Assembly: GCA_963725065.1 (NCBI GenBank)
Contig: CAVRXD010000052.1
Coordinates: forward strand, 62,001-126,000
Direction: 5' to 3'
Length of the DNA stretch: 64,000 bases
Source of the DNA: VAZQ01 sp963725065
GTDB lineage: Bacteria > Pseudomonadota > Alphaproteobacteria > Rhizobiales > Xanthobacteraceae
The notes beneath the pieces were generated by a model that made no database searches, was not told the origin of the DNA, and saw only the letters and a list, made by a program, of their open reading frames with translations. Positions 1 to 8,636 of this stretch are shown here, one piece after another; position 1 is the first letter of the stretch, and each line of letters opens with the position of its first letter. The position numbers and the translations under genes are program-made.

Positions 1-62
1 ACCCTATCTTAGCACCGACAAGAAATTACCCGGCGTCGTCCGGGAATAGAAAGGCAAAGATC

Positions 63-215
63 ATGTTGGTCGCAATCCTCAACTTCCTCCAGTCTTGGAG
101 GCGCTACAATGCGAGCCTCAACGAGCTGAACCAGCTCGGAGACCGCGAATTGGCCGATATTGGCATCACCCGATCGGACATTCCGCGGGTCGCGTGGGAC
201 AGCGCAAACCGCTAA
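63..215 (+). CDS. DUF1127 small protein
   Basis: A 50-residue basic protein that starts MLVAILNFLQSW. Its C-terminal half carries LGDRELADIGITRSDI, the signature of the DUF1127 (YjiS-like) family, whose helical core ends in a (R/S)DI-type motif. Proteins of this size in alphaproteobacteria have been tied to RNA binding and to phosphate and carbon metabolism, but the molecular role is unsettled, so only the family is assigned. The ATG is the first in frame. A strong hairpin terminator follows 27 bases after the stop, which suggests a monocistronic transcript. A divergent paralogue lies at 45258-45479. Confidence 0.85.
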   Translation: MLVAILNFLQSWRRYNASLNELNQLGDRELADIGITRSDIPRVAWDSANR

Positions 216-242
216 CCGCACAGCCCGCCTACAAACCTGATG

Positions 243-269
243 AAAGCGCCCGCCGTGTGCGGGCGCTTT
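243..269 (+). terminator. Rho-independent-type hairpin after the DUF1127 gene
   Basis: A perfect 10-bp inverted repeat (AAAGCGCCCG / CGGGCGCTTT) with a 7-base loop lies between the DUF1127 stop and the convergent ICMT-family gene. The stem begins with AAA and ends with TTT, so it can act in both directions; the ICMT-family gene ends only 20 bases away. Confidence 0.75.
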
Positions 270-288
270 CGCGTTTCGGCCCATCGAT

Positions 289-816
289 CTAGGGCGTGGT
301 CTGGACCCCGTCGCTGGGGCGCCCCTCCGGCGCTCCCGCCAAGGCTGAGTTCTCGACCTGGACGCGCAGCAGCGCGGTACCGGCGTAAAGGATGACCGAC
401 ACCAGTGCGTAGAGGGGAAGCCCGAGGGCCAACGGCACCAGCGCCAACTCGACAGCGACAATCGCGTAGTTGGGGTGCCGCATGAGGCGGTACGGCCCGC
501 TTTCAATGAGGGGGGCCCCGGGCATGACCATGACGCGGGTCGTCCACCGACGGCCCAGAGTCGCAAGTACCCAGTAGCGGGCGACCTGCAGCAACAGGAA
601 CGCGATGACGAAACCCGGGATGACCGGGTTGTCGTGGCCGAGCACCCAGAGTCCGGCCAGCCACCCCGCATGCACCAGCATCATGGCCGGGTAGTGCAAT
701 CCGCCGAATTCGACGGCCCCGGAGGCGCGCAGGCGCTGCGTGTTCCGCCAGTCCCAGATGAACTCGACGAATCGCTGCAGCGTCACGAAGGCCAGCAGAG
801 CTATTGCAGGGTCCAT
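289..816 (-). CDS. Isoprenylcysteine carboxyl methyltransferase-family membrane protein
   Basis: A 175-residue polytopic protein with about four or five hydrophobic segments. The motif GPYRLMRHPNY at about residues 107-117 is the S-adenosylmethionine-binding signature of the ICMT/PEMT family, followed by an acidic residue (VE) in the next helix. Bacterial members methylate carboxyl, phospholipid or alkylresorcinol-type lipid substrates; with no type III polyketide synthase next door the substrate cannot be named. ATG start. It is convergent with the DUF1127 gene and divergent from trmFO, with about 240 bases of non-coding DNA between its start and the trmFO start. Confidence 0.8.
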   Translation of the reverse strand: MDPAIALLAFVTLQRFVEFIWDWRNTQRLRASGAVEFGGLHYPAMMLVHAGWLAGLWVLGHDNPVIPGFVIAFLLLQVARYWVLATLGRRWTTRVMVMPGAPLIESGPYRLMRHPNYAIVAVELALVPLALGLPLYALVSVILYAGTALLRVQVENSALAGAPEGRPSDGVQTTP

Positions 817-1059
817 CGCGGGGGCTCAATCATAAGCGGTCCATGTTCCCGGACGGATCGGAACAAGCATGCCTCATCGAATGCCTGACAGTCCGCGCGG
901 ACCGTGTGGCACGAAAAGTCTGGTAGGCTGCGGGGATGGTCCTGTCGGCGGCATTGGCCACGGCCAAACAGAAGCAGGACCCGGGCCATACTGCCCGCCG
1001 TAAATTCTGTATAAACGCAAGCATTGCCGCGCCCCCGTGACACGCATAATTTTTGTCCC

Positions 1060-2487
1060 ATGAGTGACGAACGCTTTCAAGCAGTGCACATCGTCGGCGG
1101 CGGGCTCGCCGGTTCGGAAGCCGCCTGGCAGGTCGCCGCGCTTGGCGTCCCCGTTGTGCTCCACGAAATGCGTCCCCTGCGCACCACGGCGGCCCACAAC
1201 ACCGCCGCGCTGGCCGAGCTTGTCTGCTCCAACTCATTCCGCTCCGACGACAGGGAACACAACGCAGTCGGCCTCCTGCACGAGGAGATGCGCCGGCTCG
1301 GCTCGCTCATCATGCGCACCGCCGACCTCCATCAGGTCCCGGCCGGGGGGGCATTGGCGGTCGATCGCGAAGGGTTCGCGGCCGCCGTCACCGCCGCGCT
1401 TGCGGCTCATCCGCTGATAGAAATTCGCCGCGAGGAGGTCGCGACGCTGCCGTCTGCGGACTGGGAGAGCGTGATCATCGCCACCGGCCCCCTCACCTCG
1501 CCCGCGCTCGCGGAAGCGATCACCAAGCTCACCGGCGAGGATGCGCTCGCGTTCTTCGACGCCATCGCTCCGATCGTTCACCGCGACTCGATCGACATGT
1601 CGATCGCGTGGCTGCAATCACGCTACGACAAGGCCGGGCCGGGCGGATCGGGTGCCGATTACGTCAATTGTCCACTCACGCGAGAGCAGTACCAAGCTTT
1701 TATCGATGCTTTGCTCGCAGGCGACAAGGTCGCCTTCCACGATTGGGAAACACCATATTTCGACGGCTGTCTGCCAATCGAGGTGATGGCCGAGCGCGGC
1801 CGGGAAACGCTGCGCCACGGGCCGATGAAGCCGTTCGGCCTAACCAATCCGCACGCACCCGGCGTAAAGCCGTATGCGGTCGTTCAGTTGCGCCAGGACA
1901 ATCGGCTCGGCACCCTTTTCAACATGGTGGGGTTCCAGACCAAGCTCAAGCACGGCGAGCAGGCGCGCATCTTTCGCACGATCCCTGGCATGGAAACGGC
2001 GGAGTTCGCACGGCTGGGCGGGCTTCACCGCAACACCTTTCTCAACGCGCCCAAACTGCTTGACGGTACGTTGCGGCTCAAGGCCGAGGCCCGCCTGCGC
2101 TTTGCCGGACAGATCACGGGGTGCGAGGGCTACGTGGAATCAGCCGCGATCGGCCTCCTCGCCGGCCGGTTCGCGGCAGCGGAGCGATTGTCGCAATGTC
2201 CGATGCCGCCACCGGCGACGACGGCGCATGGCGCACTGCTCGCGCATATCACCGGTGGCCATGTGGAGCCTGACGCCCGCGAGGCCGGCGGTGCGCGCTC
2301 TTACCAGCCGATGAACGTCAACTTCGGGCTGTTTCCGCCACTGGCGCTTGCCCCGAAAGGCGAAAATGGGCAACGGCTGCGCGGGACGGAGAAAACCCTG
2401 GCGAAAAAGCGCGCGCTCACCCGGCGCGCGCTCGTCGAACTCGAGCGCTGGATTGCCGCCGACGCTCACGTGGTCGCGGCGGAATAG
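1060..2487 (+). CDS. trmFO: Methylenetetrahydrofolate-tRNA-(uracil-5-)-methyltransferase (FADH2-oxidizing)
   Basis: A 475-residue flavoprotein of the TrmFO/GidA family. It makes 5-methyluridine at position 54 of tRNA, using methylenetetrahydrofolate as the carbon donor. The N-terminal dinucleotide-binding motif VGGGLAGSEAAW spans about residues 12-23. The cysteines in LVCSNSFR (about Cys56) and YVNCPLT match the two conserved catalytic cysteines of the family. I chose the ATG at MSDERFQ, 12 codons inside the longest open frame, because homology to the Rossmann fold begins directly after it. The next gene starts 5 bases after the stop, so the two are probably cotranscribed. Confidence 0.95.
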   Translation: MSDERFQAVHIVGGGLAGSEAAWQVAALGVPVVLHEMRPLRTTAAHNTAALAELVCSNSFRSDDREHNAVGLLHEEMRRLGSLIMRTADLHQVPAGGALAVDREGFAAAVTAALAAHPLIEIRREEVATLPSADWESVIIATGPLTSPALAEAITKLTGEDALAFFDAIAPIVHRDSIDMSIAWLQSRYDKAGPGGSGADYVNCPLTREQYQAFIDALLAGDKVAFHDWETPYFDGCLPIEVMAERGRETLRHGPMKPFGLTNPHAPGVKPYAVVQLRQDNRLGTLFNMVGFQTKLKHGEQARIFRTIPGMETAEFARLGGLHRNTFLNAPKLLDGTLRLKAEARLRFAGQITGCEGYVESAAIGLLAGRFAAAERLSQCPMPPPATTAHGALLAHITGGHVEPDAREAGGARSYQPMNVNFGLFPPLALAPKGENGQRLRGTEKTLAKKRALTRRALVELERWIAADAHVVAAE

Positions 2488-2492
2488 AACCG

Positions 2493-3578
2493 ATGACCTT
2501 GCCGAAAGAGATCGAGAGCCGCTGGACGAGCGGCGTCGTGCTCAAGCGCGACCTGCTCTCGACCGTGGAGCGCGGCCGCTTCAGCACCCCCGCGGGCGAG
2601 GTGGATGCAGTGCTTCGCCGGATCGATGAAGTCCCGTGGTGGAGTTTCTCGATTGCGCGCCACCTCTTCGGGCGCGAGCGACGAGCGCTCACGGCCGCGG
2701 ACAAGCTCGGTGTAGCGCCGCCGCTCTTGTTCAGTACACGGCTCGCGCTCGTGCGCGGCTGGATCGACGGCTTGCCTCTCCACATCGCAAAACCGCACGG
2801 TGAGCGCGGGTTCTTCTGCTCGGCCAAAGCCGCCCTGCGCAAATTACATCGCGCTGGGATCTGCCACAACGATCTCGCCAAGGAACAGAACTGGCTGCGG
2901 GGACGCGACGGCCAAGCCTATCTTACGGATTTCCAGCTCGCCGCCCGCTTCTCGCGCCGTACCTGGCTGTTCCGCATCGCGGCCTACGAAGATCTGCGGC
3001 ATCTGCTCAAGCACAAGCGGCGCTACGCCCCCGACGCGCTCACGCCGGCGGAGCGGCGCGTACTCGCAAAGAAGAGCTTTCTGACCCGCGCATGGATGGC
3101 CAGCGGCAAGAAGGTCTACTACTGGGTCACCCGCGATGTACTGCGCTTCACCGATCGCGAGGGCGGCGGGGCCCGGCTGGTCGAGGACGCTCCCCGGATC
3201 GCCGCCAGCCTCAAGGCGCACCCGCAGGTGCGCGAGACCGTGGTGGTGGCATTTCCCGATCGCCGAGTGGGGACCGGCCTTTACGCCTTCGTCGAGGCTA
3301 GCCTGGGCCTGACCGAGGACAGCCTGCGCGAATTCATCGCCGCGGAGGCTTTGCCCAGGGCGGCGTCAAACTCGCCTCCCCGGCCCCCCGAGCATCTGCA
3401 GGTGATCGAGGAATTGCCGCGCGGCGCTTCCGGCGAGGTGCGCAGTGAAATCCTGCAACTCGTCGCAATGAACCAGGTCGATCTGATTGATCCGCTGCTT
3501 GCCAGCGAAAGCGAACGCGCCGTCGTCGCCCGCATCGTCGCCGATCGCCGCAACCTCCGCGACCGATTTGCGTTCTAG
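2493..3578 (+). CDS. Kinase-like domain fused to acyl-CoA synthetase C-terminal domain
   Basis: A 361-residue protein with two parts. Residues about 15-175 look like a protein-kinase-fold enzyme of the RIO or lipopolysaccharide-kinase kind: catalytic loop HNDLAKEQN at 125-133 and DFQLA at 146-150 in place of DFG, so the catalytic Asp, Asn and metal-binding Asp are all present. Residues about 225-325 resemble the small C-terminal domain of ANL adenylating enzymes (HPQVRETVVVAFPD, then ELPRGASGEVRSEIL at 307-321). In active synthetases that last motif carries an invariant lysine (SGK); here it is glutamate (SGE, Glu315), so this part cannot be a normal catalytic lid. It starts 5 bases after trmFO and overlaps the convergent gene's stop codon. 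Substrate unknown. Confidence 0.7.
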   Translation: MTLPKEIESRWTSGVVLKRDLLSTVERGRFSTPAGEVDAVLRRIDEVPWWSFSIARHLFGRERRALTAADKLGVAPPLLFSTRLALVRGWIDGLPLHIAKPHGERGFFCSAKAALRKLHRAGICHNDLAKEQNWLRGRDGQAYLTDFQLAARFSRRTWLFRIAAYEDLRHLLKHKRRYAPDALTPAERRVLAKKSFLTRAWMASGKKVYYWVTRDVLRFTDREGGGARLVEDAPRIAASLKAHPQVRETVVVAFPDRRVGTGLYAFVEASLGLTEDSLREFIAAEALPRAASNSPPRPPEHLQVIEELPRGASGEVRSEILQLVAMNQVDLIDPLLASESERAVVARIVADRRNLRDRFAF

Positions 3579-4468
3579 CGAAAGATGCGCGATGGCCGCC
3601 TCGCCGCGCGCCAGATCAGCCACTGCCGGCGCCAGGGTGCAATCTCGACCGGCACGAACGGGTCGTAGTCGCCCCGCTCCATGCGCGCGAGCGTCGCTCC
3701 CGCCAGCGCGACTGGCAGCAGCGCGGGCATGGCGTCAGGCGACACCGTCCGCGCCATGTCCTGCGCCTGGCGGAGATGACGGCGGGCGCTGTCGCGCAAG
3801 TCCGCCAACGCCGAGCGCAACTGCGGCGTCGCCCGACCGATCCTGACATCTTGCCGGTCGGCTCCATGGCGTTCGAGCAGTTCAAGCGGCACGAAGAGCT
3901 GACCGCGCGCGGCATGGAAGGGAAATGCCTTGAGCAGCCCGGCAATAGCATGGGCGCGCCCGGCGTGATGGCTGAGCGCGTCGATGTCGGAGACGCCGTC
4001 GCCGTTCAGAATCTGCGCGGCAAGGGCAATGAGGCTGGAGGATGCACCGTCCGCATACGCCTCAAGGTCGGCGAGCGTCGCCATCGGCTCGTCATAGAGA
4101 TCGAATCTGCGCGCCGAGATCGTCGTCTGCAGACGTTCCGGCGGCAATCCGTAGCGCGCCACGCTCGCGCGCAAGGCCGATGCCACCGGATGGGCCTCGA
4201 TCTCCCCCCTGCCGTCGCCGGCGAGCACGTCGCTCCACCATTGCAGCCGGATCTCGCCCGCCACCGGGTCGCGCACGACTTCGCGCACGCGCGCAATCTC
4301 CACGTTGAAGGCGTAGAGGGCAAACAGCGCCCCTCGCCGTTCGCGCGGAGCGAAGAGCGTGGCCAGGAACCGGTCCCTGTCAGCCGCGCGGACCAGCGCC
4401 TCGCAATGGGCGAATGCCTGCTGCATGGGCGTGCTCGGCCCGAGCGACTCGTTTCTCGCCGCGCCCAA
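3575..4468 (-). CDS. Squalene/phytoene synthase-family protein, NDUFAF6-like
   Basis: A 297-residue all-helical isoprenoid-synthase-fold protein. The fold is recognisable (FAPRERRGALFALYAF near residue 40; RGQLFVPLELLERHG near 190), but both aspartate-rich motifs that bind diphosphate-Mg in true phytoene or squalene synthases are absent: the first reads NVEIARVRE and the second KAFPFHAARG. That pattern fits the alphaproteobacterial group related to the mitochondrial complex I assembly factor NDUFAF6 rather than a carotenoid enzyme. The longest frame starts with TTG immediately after the secF stop; an ATG at 4426 (MQQAFAHCEAL) is an equally good start. Translational coupling to secF is likely. 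Confidence 0.75.
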   Translation of the reverse strand: MGAARNESLGPSTPMQQAFAHCEALVRAADRDRFLATLFAPRERRGALFALYAFNVEIARVREVVRDPVAGEIRLQWWSDVLAGDGRGEIEAHPVASALRASVARYGLPPERLQTTISARRFDLYDEPMATLADLEAYADGASSSLIALAAQILNGDGVSDIDALSHHAGRAHAIAGLLKAFPFHAARGQLFVPLELLERHGADRQDVRIGRATPQLRSALADLRDSARRHLRQAQDMARTVSPDAMPALLPVALAGATLARMERGDYDPFVPVEIAPWRRQWLIWRAARRPSRIFR

Positions 4469-5431
4469 TCATGGCCGCGGCGGCCGCTTCTCCGCGGGTT
4501 CCTCGGCCTCCATGCGCGTCGTCCCGACGCCGAGATAGATCAAGATCGGGGCGGCAATGAAGACCGAGGTATAGGTGCCGACGAGCACCACGCCGAAGAT
4601 CATCGTCGCGACAAAGCTGTGAATGGCGTGCCCGCCGAAAAACAGCAATGCCAAGAGCGCAAGCGTTACCGTCGCGTGGGTAATGATGGAACGCGAAAGC
4701 GTCGAATTGACCGAGACATTGAGCAGGTCCGGCATGGGCATGCGCTTGTATCGGCGCAGCATTTCTCGGATGCGGTCGTAGATCACCACGGTGTCGTTGA
4801 GGGAGTAACCCAGAATGGTGAGCAGCGCCGCGATGCTCGACAGATCGAAGTCGATCTGTGTCAACGACATGTAACCAATGGTGAGCACGATATCGTGCAC
4901 GTTCGCGATCATGGCGCCAAGCGCGAACTGCCATTCGAAACGGAACCAGAGGTAGATCAGGATGGCAAAGATCGCGAGGCCGAGGCCGATCGTGCTCTTG
5001 GCCAGCAGTTCCGACGACACCCGCGGCCCGACCACCTCGACCCTGCGGTAGTCCACTTCGTTGCCCAGCGCTTCCCGGACCTTGGCGATGGCGGCCGTCT
5101 GCGCCTGTTCGCCGCCGGGCTGCTGCGCGACGCGGATGAGCACGTCGGTCGGACCGCCGAACTCCTGCAACTGCACGTCGCCCAGCCCCAGTCCGCTCAG
5201 GGTCGTCCGCATCTTCGCAAGATCGGCCGGACCGCCCTTGGACTGGATCTCGATCAGGGTACCGCCGACGAAGTCGATCCCGAAGTTGAGGCCGTGAAAG
5301 AAGTAGAGCGCGATCGCGATGATCGACAGCAACGCTGAGATCGGGAAACTGATGCGCCGGAAGCGCATGAAATCGAACTTGGTGTCGTCCGGAACGATCC
5401 GCAGCAGCGGGATAGAATGATATAGACGCAC
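4469..5431 (-). CDS. secF: Protein translocase subunit SecF
   Basis: A 320-residue inner-membrane protein with six expected membrane helices and one large periplasmic loop. It shows the SecF hallmarks FGIDFVGGTLIEI near residue 50 and GYSLNDTVVIYDRIRE near 210. With SecD and YajC it forms the proton-driven complex that helps pull secreted proteins off SecYEG. The frame opens with GTG (MRLYHSIPLL). It lies 12 bases downstream of secD and runs directly into the NDUFAF6-like gene. In related genomes as I recall them, a small Mth938-like gene often follows secF; none is present here. Confidence 0.95.
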   Translation of the reverse strand: MRLYHSIPLLRIVPDDTKFDFMRFRRISFPISALLSIIAIALYFFHGLNFGIDFVGGTLIEIQSKGGPADLAKMRTTLSGLGLGDVQLQEFGGPTDVLIRVAQQPGGEQAQTAAIAKVREALGNEVDYRRVEVVGPRVSSELLAKSTIGLGLAIFAILIYLWFRFEWQFALGAMIANVHDIVLTIGYMSLTQIDFDLSSIAALLTILGYSLNDTVVIYDRIREMLRRYKRMPMPDLLNVSVNSTLSRSIITHATVTLALLALLFFGGHAIHSFVATMIFGVVLVGTYTSVFIAAPILIYLGVGTTRMEAEEPAEKRPPRP

Positions 5432-5443
5432 GTATGGTCCCGC

Positions 5444-7051
5444 CTATGAAATCGCCAATTGCCGCGGACGCGCCCACCTCACCCACCAAGCCACGATCAG
5501 TCGCGTCAATGTGAAGGCAGTGAAGACAGTCGTCACGATGCCGATGCCGAGGGTCACGGCAAAGCCGCGCACCGGACCGCTGCCGAAGAAGAACAACACT
5601 GCGGCGGCGATGAAGGTGGTGATGTTCGAATCGAGGATGGTCGCCAGCGCGCGGCTGAAACCGGCGTCGATGGCGGTAATGGGTGTGCGGCCGGTACGGA
5701 CCTCTTCGCGAATGCGTTCGTAGATGAGCACGTTGCTGTCGACCGCAATTCCGATGGTGAGAACGATGCCGATGATGCCGGGGAGCGTGAGCGTTGCATT
5801 CAGGAGGGACAGAATGCCGAAAATCATCCCCACATTGATGGCGACGGCAATGGTGGCAAAGACACCGAACAAGCCGTAAGTCACGATCATGAACACGGCG
5901 ACGAGTGCCGCGCCGAAGTAGGACGCGTGCTTGCCCTTCTCGATCGAATCTTGGCCCAGACCCGCTCCCACCACGCGTTGCTCGATCACCGTCAGCTTCG
6001 CCGGCAGCGCGCCGGCTCGCAGCAGAATGGCAAGATTGTTGGCGGATTCCACGGTGAAGCTGCCTGAGATCTGGCCGCTTCCACCCAGGATCGGTTCGCG
6101 AATGACGGGAGCCGAAATGACTTCGTCATCCAGCACGATCGCGAACGGCCGCCCCACGTTCTCCTGGGTGACCTGCGCGAACTTGCGGGCGCCGGAGGTA
6201 TTGAACTTGAACGACACGATCGGTTCGCTGGTCCGCTGGTCGAAGCCGGGCTGCGCATCGGTGAGCTCATCACCCGATACGATCACCCGCTTCTCCAGGA
6301 GATAGGGCTGCCGATTTTCGGCCTTCGACCCGTAGACAATGTCCGACTCCGGCGGCGGCCGCCCTTGCAGAGCCTGCTCGACCGGGACCGAGGTGTCGAC
6401 GAGGCGGAACGTGAGCTTGGCCGTCTTGCCGAGGATATCGAGCAGTTGCTGCGGATCCCCGAGACCCGGCACCTGCACCAGGATGCGATCATTACCCTGG
6501 CGTTGGATCGATGGTTCGACGAGGCCAAGCTGGTTGACGCGCTTGCCGATGATCTCGACCGATTGATCGACCACTTGCCGGACGCGCTCGAGCAGCGCGG
6601 GTTCCGTGACCGTGAGGCGCACGAGGCCGCCCCCGACGTTTTCGACGTCGAGCGAGCGCTGGCCGGTGCTGCCGAGGAAACCGCTGAGGGGCTGCGACAA
6701 TTCCCGGAGCTTGGTCAGCCCCTGTTGCAGGTCGTTCTCGCGGATAATGACCTCGACCGAATTTCCCCGGACCACCGGCGCGCGCGTAAGACCGATGCGC
6801 CCCTCGCGCAGGACCCTGCGCACATCGTCTTGCAGCGCCAGGAGCTTCTGCCTGCGTACGTCGTTGGCATCGACCTCGAGCAGGATGTGCGAGCCGCCTT
6901 GCAGGTCGAGACCGAGCACGATGTGGCGCTGCGCCCAGGCCGGCCACCGCTTGACAGTGCTCTCCGGGAAGAAGTTGGGAACCGCCAGCAGGCAGCAGAT
7001 CAATGCCGTCAGCAGGATCGCCGTCGCCTTCCACTTGGAGATATAAAGCAT
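5444..7051 (-). CDS. secD: Protein translocase subunit SecD
   Basis: A 535-residue protein: one N-terminal membrane helix (residues about 9-27), the motif LGLDLQGGSHILLEVD near 47-62, a large periplasmic P1 region, then five C-terminal helices with GIAVDSNVLIYERIREE, the conserved SecD transmembrane motif. It acts with SecF and YajC in late steps of protein export. ATG start. The order yajC - secD - secF on one strand with gaps of 42 and 12 bases indicates one operon. Confidence 0.96.
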   Translation of the reverse strand: MLYISKWKATAILLTALICCLLAVPNFFPESTVKRWPAWAQRHIVLGLDLQGGSHILLEVDANDVRRQKLLALQDDVRRVLREGRIGLTRAPVVRGNSVEVIIRENDLQQGLTKLRELSQPLSGFLGSTGQRSLDVENVGGGLVRLTVTEPALLERVRQVVDQSVEIIGKRVNQLGLVEPSIQRQGNDRILVQVPGLGDPQQLLDILGKTAKLTFRLVDTSVPVEQALQGRPPPESDIVYGSKAENRQPYLLEKRVIVSGDELTDAQPGFDQRTSEPIVSFKFNTSGARKFAQVTQENVGRPFAIVLDDEVISAPVIREPILGGSGQISGSFTVESANNLAILLRAGALPAKLTVIEQRVVGAGLGQDSIEKGKHASYFGAALVAVFMIVTYGLFGVFATIAVAINVGMIFGILSLLNATLTLPGIIGIVLTIGIAVDSNVLIYERIREEVRTGRTPITAIDAGFSRALATILDSNITTFIAAAVLFFFGSGPVRGFAVTLGIGIVTTVFTAFTLTRLIVAWWVRWARPRQLAIS

Positions 7052-7093
7052 GGATCGTCCCGGTTCACGCGTCGACTGGCTTCAAGCCGGCGG

Positions 7094-7435
7094 TCAACTC
7101 GACCCACCCTCGTCCTTGACCGGCTCGCCCTTGGTACGAACGCCCGACACCATGGAGCGCACCTGGCGCACCCGCACCCCGTCCGCGATCTCGACCTCGA
7201 TCTGATCGTCGTCGACGACCTTGGTCACTTTCCCCATCAATCCGCCGGAGGTAATGACCGTATCGCCACGGCGCAAGTTCTTGACCAGCTCCTGATGCTC
7301 CTTTGCGCGCTTTTGCTGCGGCCGCAGGATCAGAAAATACATGATGACGAAGATCAGCACGAAGGGCAGCAACTGCATCCACATGCTGTCGCCGCCAAAC
7401 GGGCTTCCTTGAGCAAACGCGGGCGTCACAAACAT
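7094..7435 (-). CDS. yajC: Preprotein translocase subunit YajC
   Basis: A 113-residue protein with a single membrane helix (LLPFVLIFVIMYFLILRPQ, residues about 22-40) followed by the family signature RPQQKRAKEHQELVKNLRRG and a small cytoplasmic SH3-like part. It associates with SecDF. I took the ATG giving MFVTPAFAQG; the open frame continues upstream but shows no family similarity there. It is first in the yajC-secD-secF operon; the 200 bases upstream, shared with the divergent DUF815 gene, should hold the promoter. Confidence 0.93.
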   Translation of the reverse strand: MFVTPAFAQGSPFGGDSMWMQLLPFVLIFVIMYFLILRPQQKRAKEHQELVKNLRRGDTVITSGGLMGKVTKVVDDDQIEVEIADGVRVRQVRSMVSGVRTKGEPVKDEGGSS

Positions 7436-7637
7436 CCTTCGGTCCTTTGTGCTTTCACTCCGCGCGCAATCGCCCCGCGCCGCCACAGGGGTTCGAAATC
7501 GGCGCGGACTATAGCGGCCGCAGGCCCAATTGCAATGTTGCCTTGCCCCGAGAATCCGCCCGATTCGGCCCTTTGGCACGGCGATCTTGCAGGCTTGCCG
7601 GCGCCCCGCTAAGGGTGCAGCGCACCGACCGAACCCC

Positions 7638-8600
7638 ATGGCCAAACGCGTCAAAAAAGCAGCACCTGAGCCCTCCCGACGTGCCCGGATACCGAAGCAA
7701 TCCGCGGGCTCGGAAGGCATATGGGAGCGCGTCGCGGCCGCGCTCGAGCGGCTGGCCCCCGGCGCGCCGGCGGCCCCTCATTTTGCGGCGGCCGATGCGT
7801 TCTCCTGGCATCCGGACGGGCGGCGGCTTGTTCCGGTCGCGCGGGTCAATCGCGTCGAGATGTCGCTGCTCAAGGGCATCGACCGCGTGCGCGATGTGCT
7901 GCTCGAAAACACCGAGCGCTTTGCCCGCGGACTACCGGCGAACAACGCACTCCTATGGGGTGCGCGCGGGATGGGAAAATCCTCGCTGGTGAAGGCAGCG
8001 CATGCAACGGTCAACGCCGCGCATGGACACCGCAAGCGAAGCGATGGTCTGCTCAAGCTGGTCGAGATTCATCGCGAGGACATTGAAACCTTGCCGGACC
8101 TGATGACGCTGATACGGGGAGCGCCCTACCGGTTCATCGTGTTCTGCGACGATCTTTCCTTCGAAGCCGAAGACACCAGCTACAAAGCGCTCAAGGCCAT
8201 GCTTGAAGGCGGCATCGAGGGTCGCCCGGACAATGTCGTGTTCTACGCCACGTCTAACCGACGTCACCTGATGGCGCGCGAGATGATGGAGAACGAGCGC
8301 TCGACCGCGATCAATCCCGGCGAGGCCGTGGAGGAAAAGGTATCGCTCTCGGACCGGTTCGGACTATGGCTCGGCTTCCACCGTTGCAGCCAGGACGAAT
8401 TCTTGGCCATGGTCGACGGCTACATCGCCCATTTCGGCATTGCGCATCCGCTCGAGAAAATCCATCCCGAAGCGCTCGAATGGGCAACCACCCGCGGCGC
8501 GCGCTCGGGGCGGGTGGCATGGCAGTACGTGCAGGATCTCGCGGGCAGATTGGGGGTCAGACTGACGGACGGCGGAACTGCGAAATCGGAGAGCAAATAG
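7638..8600 (+). CDS. DUF815 family AAA-type ATPase
   Basis: A 320-residue P-loop protein. Walker A is GARGMGKSSLVKA near residues 113-125 and Walker B is FIVFCDDLSFE near 173-183, followed by the arginine-bearing DRFGLWLGF segment. This is the DUF815 (AAA_33-like) family, common beside the Sec operon in alphaproteobacteria. The role is unknown; the fold implies ATP-dependent remodelling or loading. The N-terminus is basic (MAKRVKKAAPEPSRRARIPK). ATG chosen at the point where the lysine-rich start appears. It is divergent from yajC and convergent with the NlpD-like gene, with a 36-base gap. Confidence 0.85.
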   Translation: MAKRVKKAAPEPSRRARIPKQSAGSEGIWERVAAALERLAPGAPAAPHFAAADAFSWHPDGRRLVPVARVNRVEMSLLKGIDRVRDVLLENTERFARGLPANNALLWGARGMGKSSLVKAAHATVNAAHGHRKRSDGLLKLVEIHREDIETLPDLMTLIRGAPYRFIVFCDDLSFEAEDTSYKALKAMLEGGIEGRPDNVVFYATSNRRHLMAREMMENERSTAINPGEAVEEKVSLSDRFGLWLGFHRCSQDEFLAMVDGYIAHFGIAHPLEKIHPEALEWATTRGARSGRVAWQYVQDLAGRLGVRLTDGGTAKSESK

Positions 8601-8636
8601 CTCCCCGCTGGCTTATCCTCGCTCACTGCCCCGCAC

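Noticed and set aside
9..671. Long minus-strand open frame at the left edge
   Set aside because: It overlaps the ICMT-family gene in another frame, is very rich in Arg/Ser/Pro and has no family features. Such shadow frames are common at this GC content.
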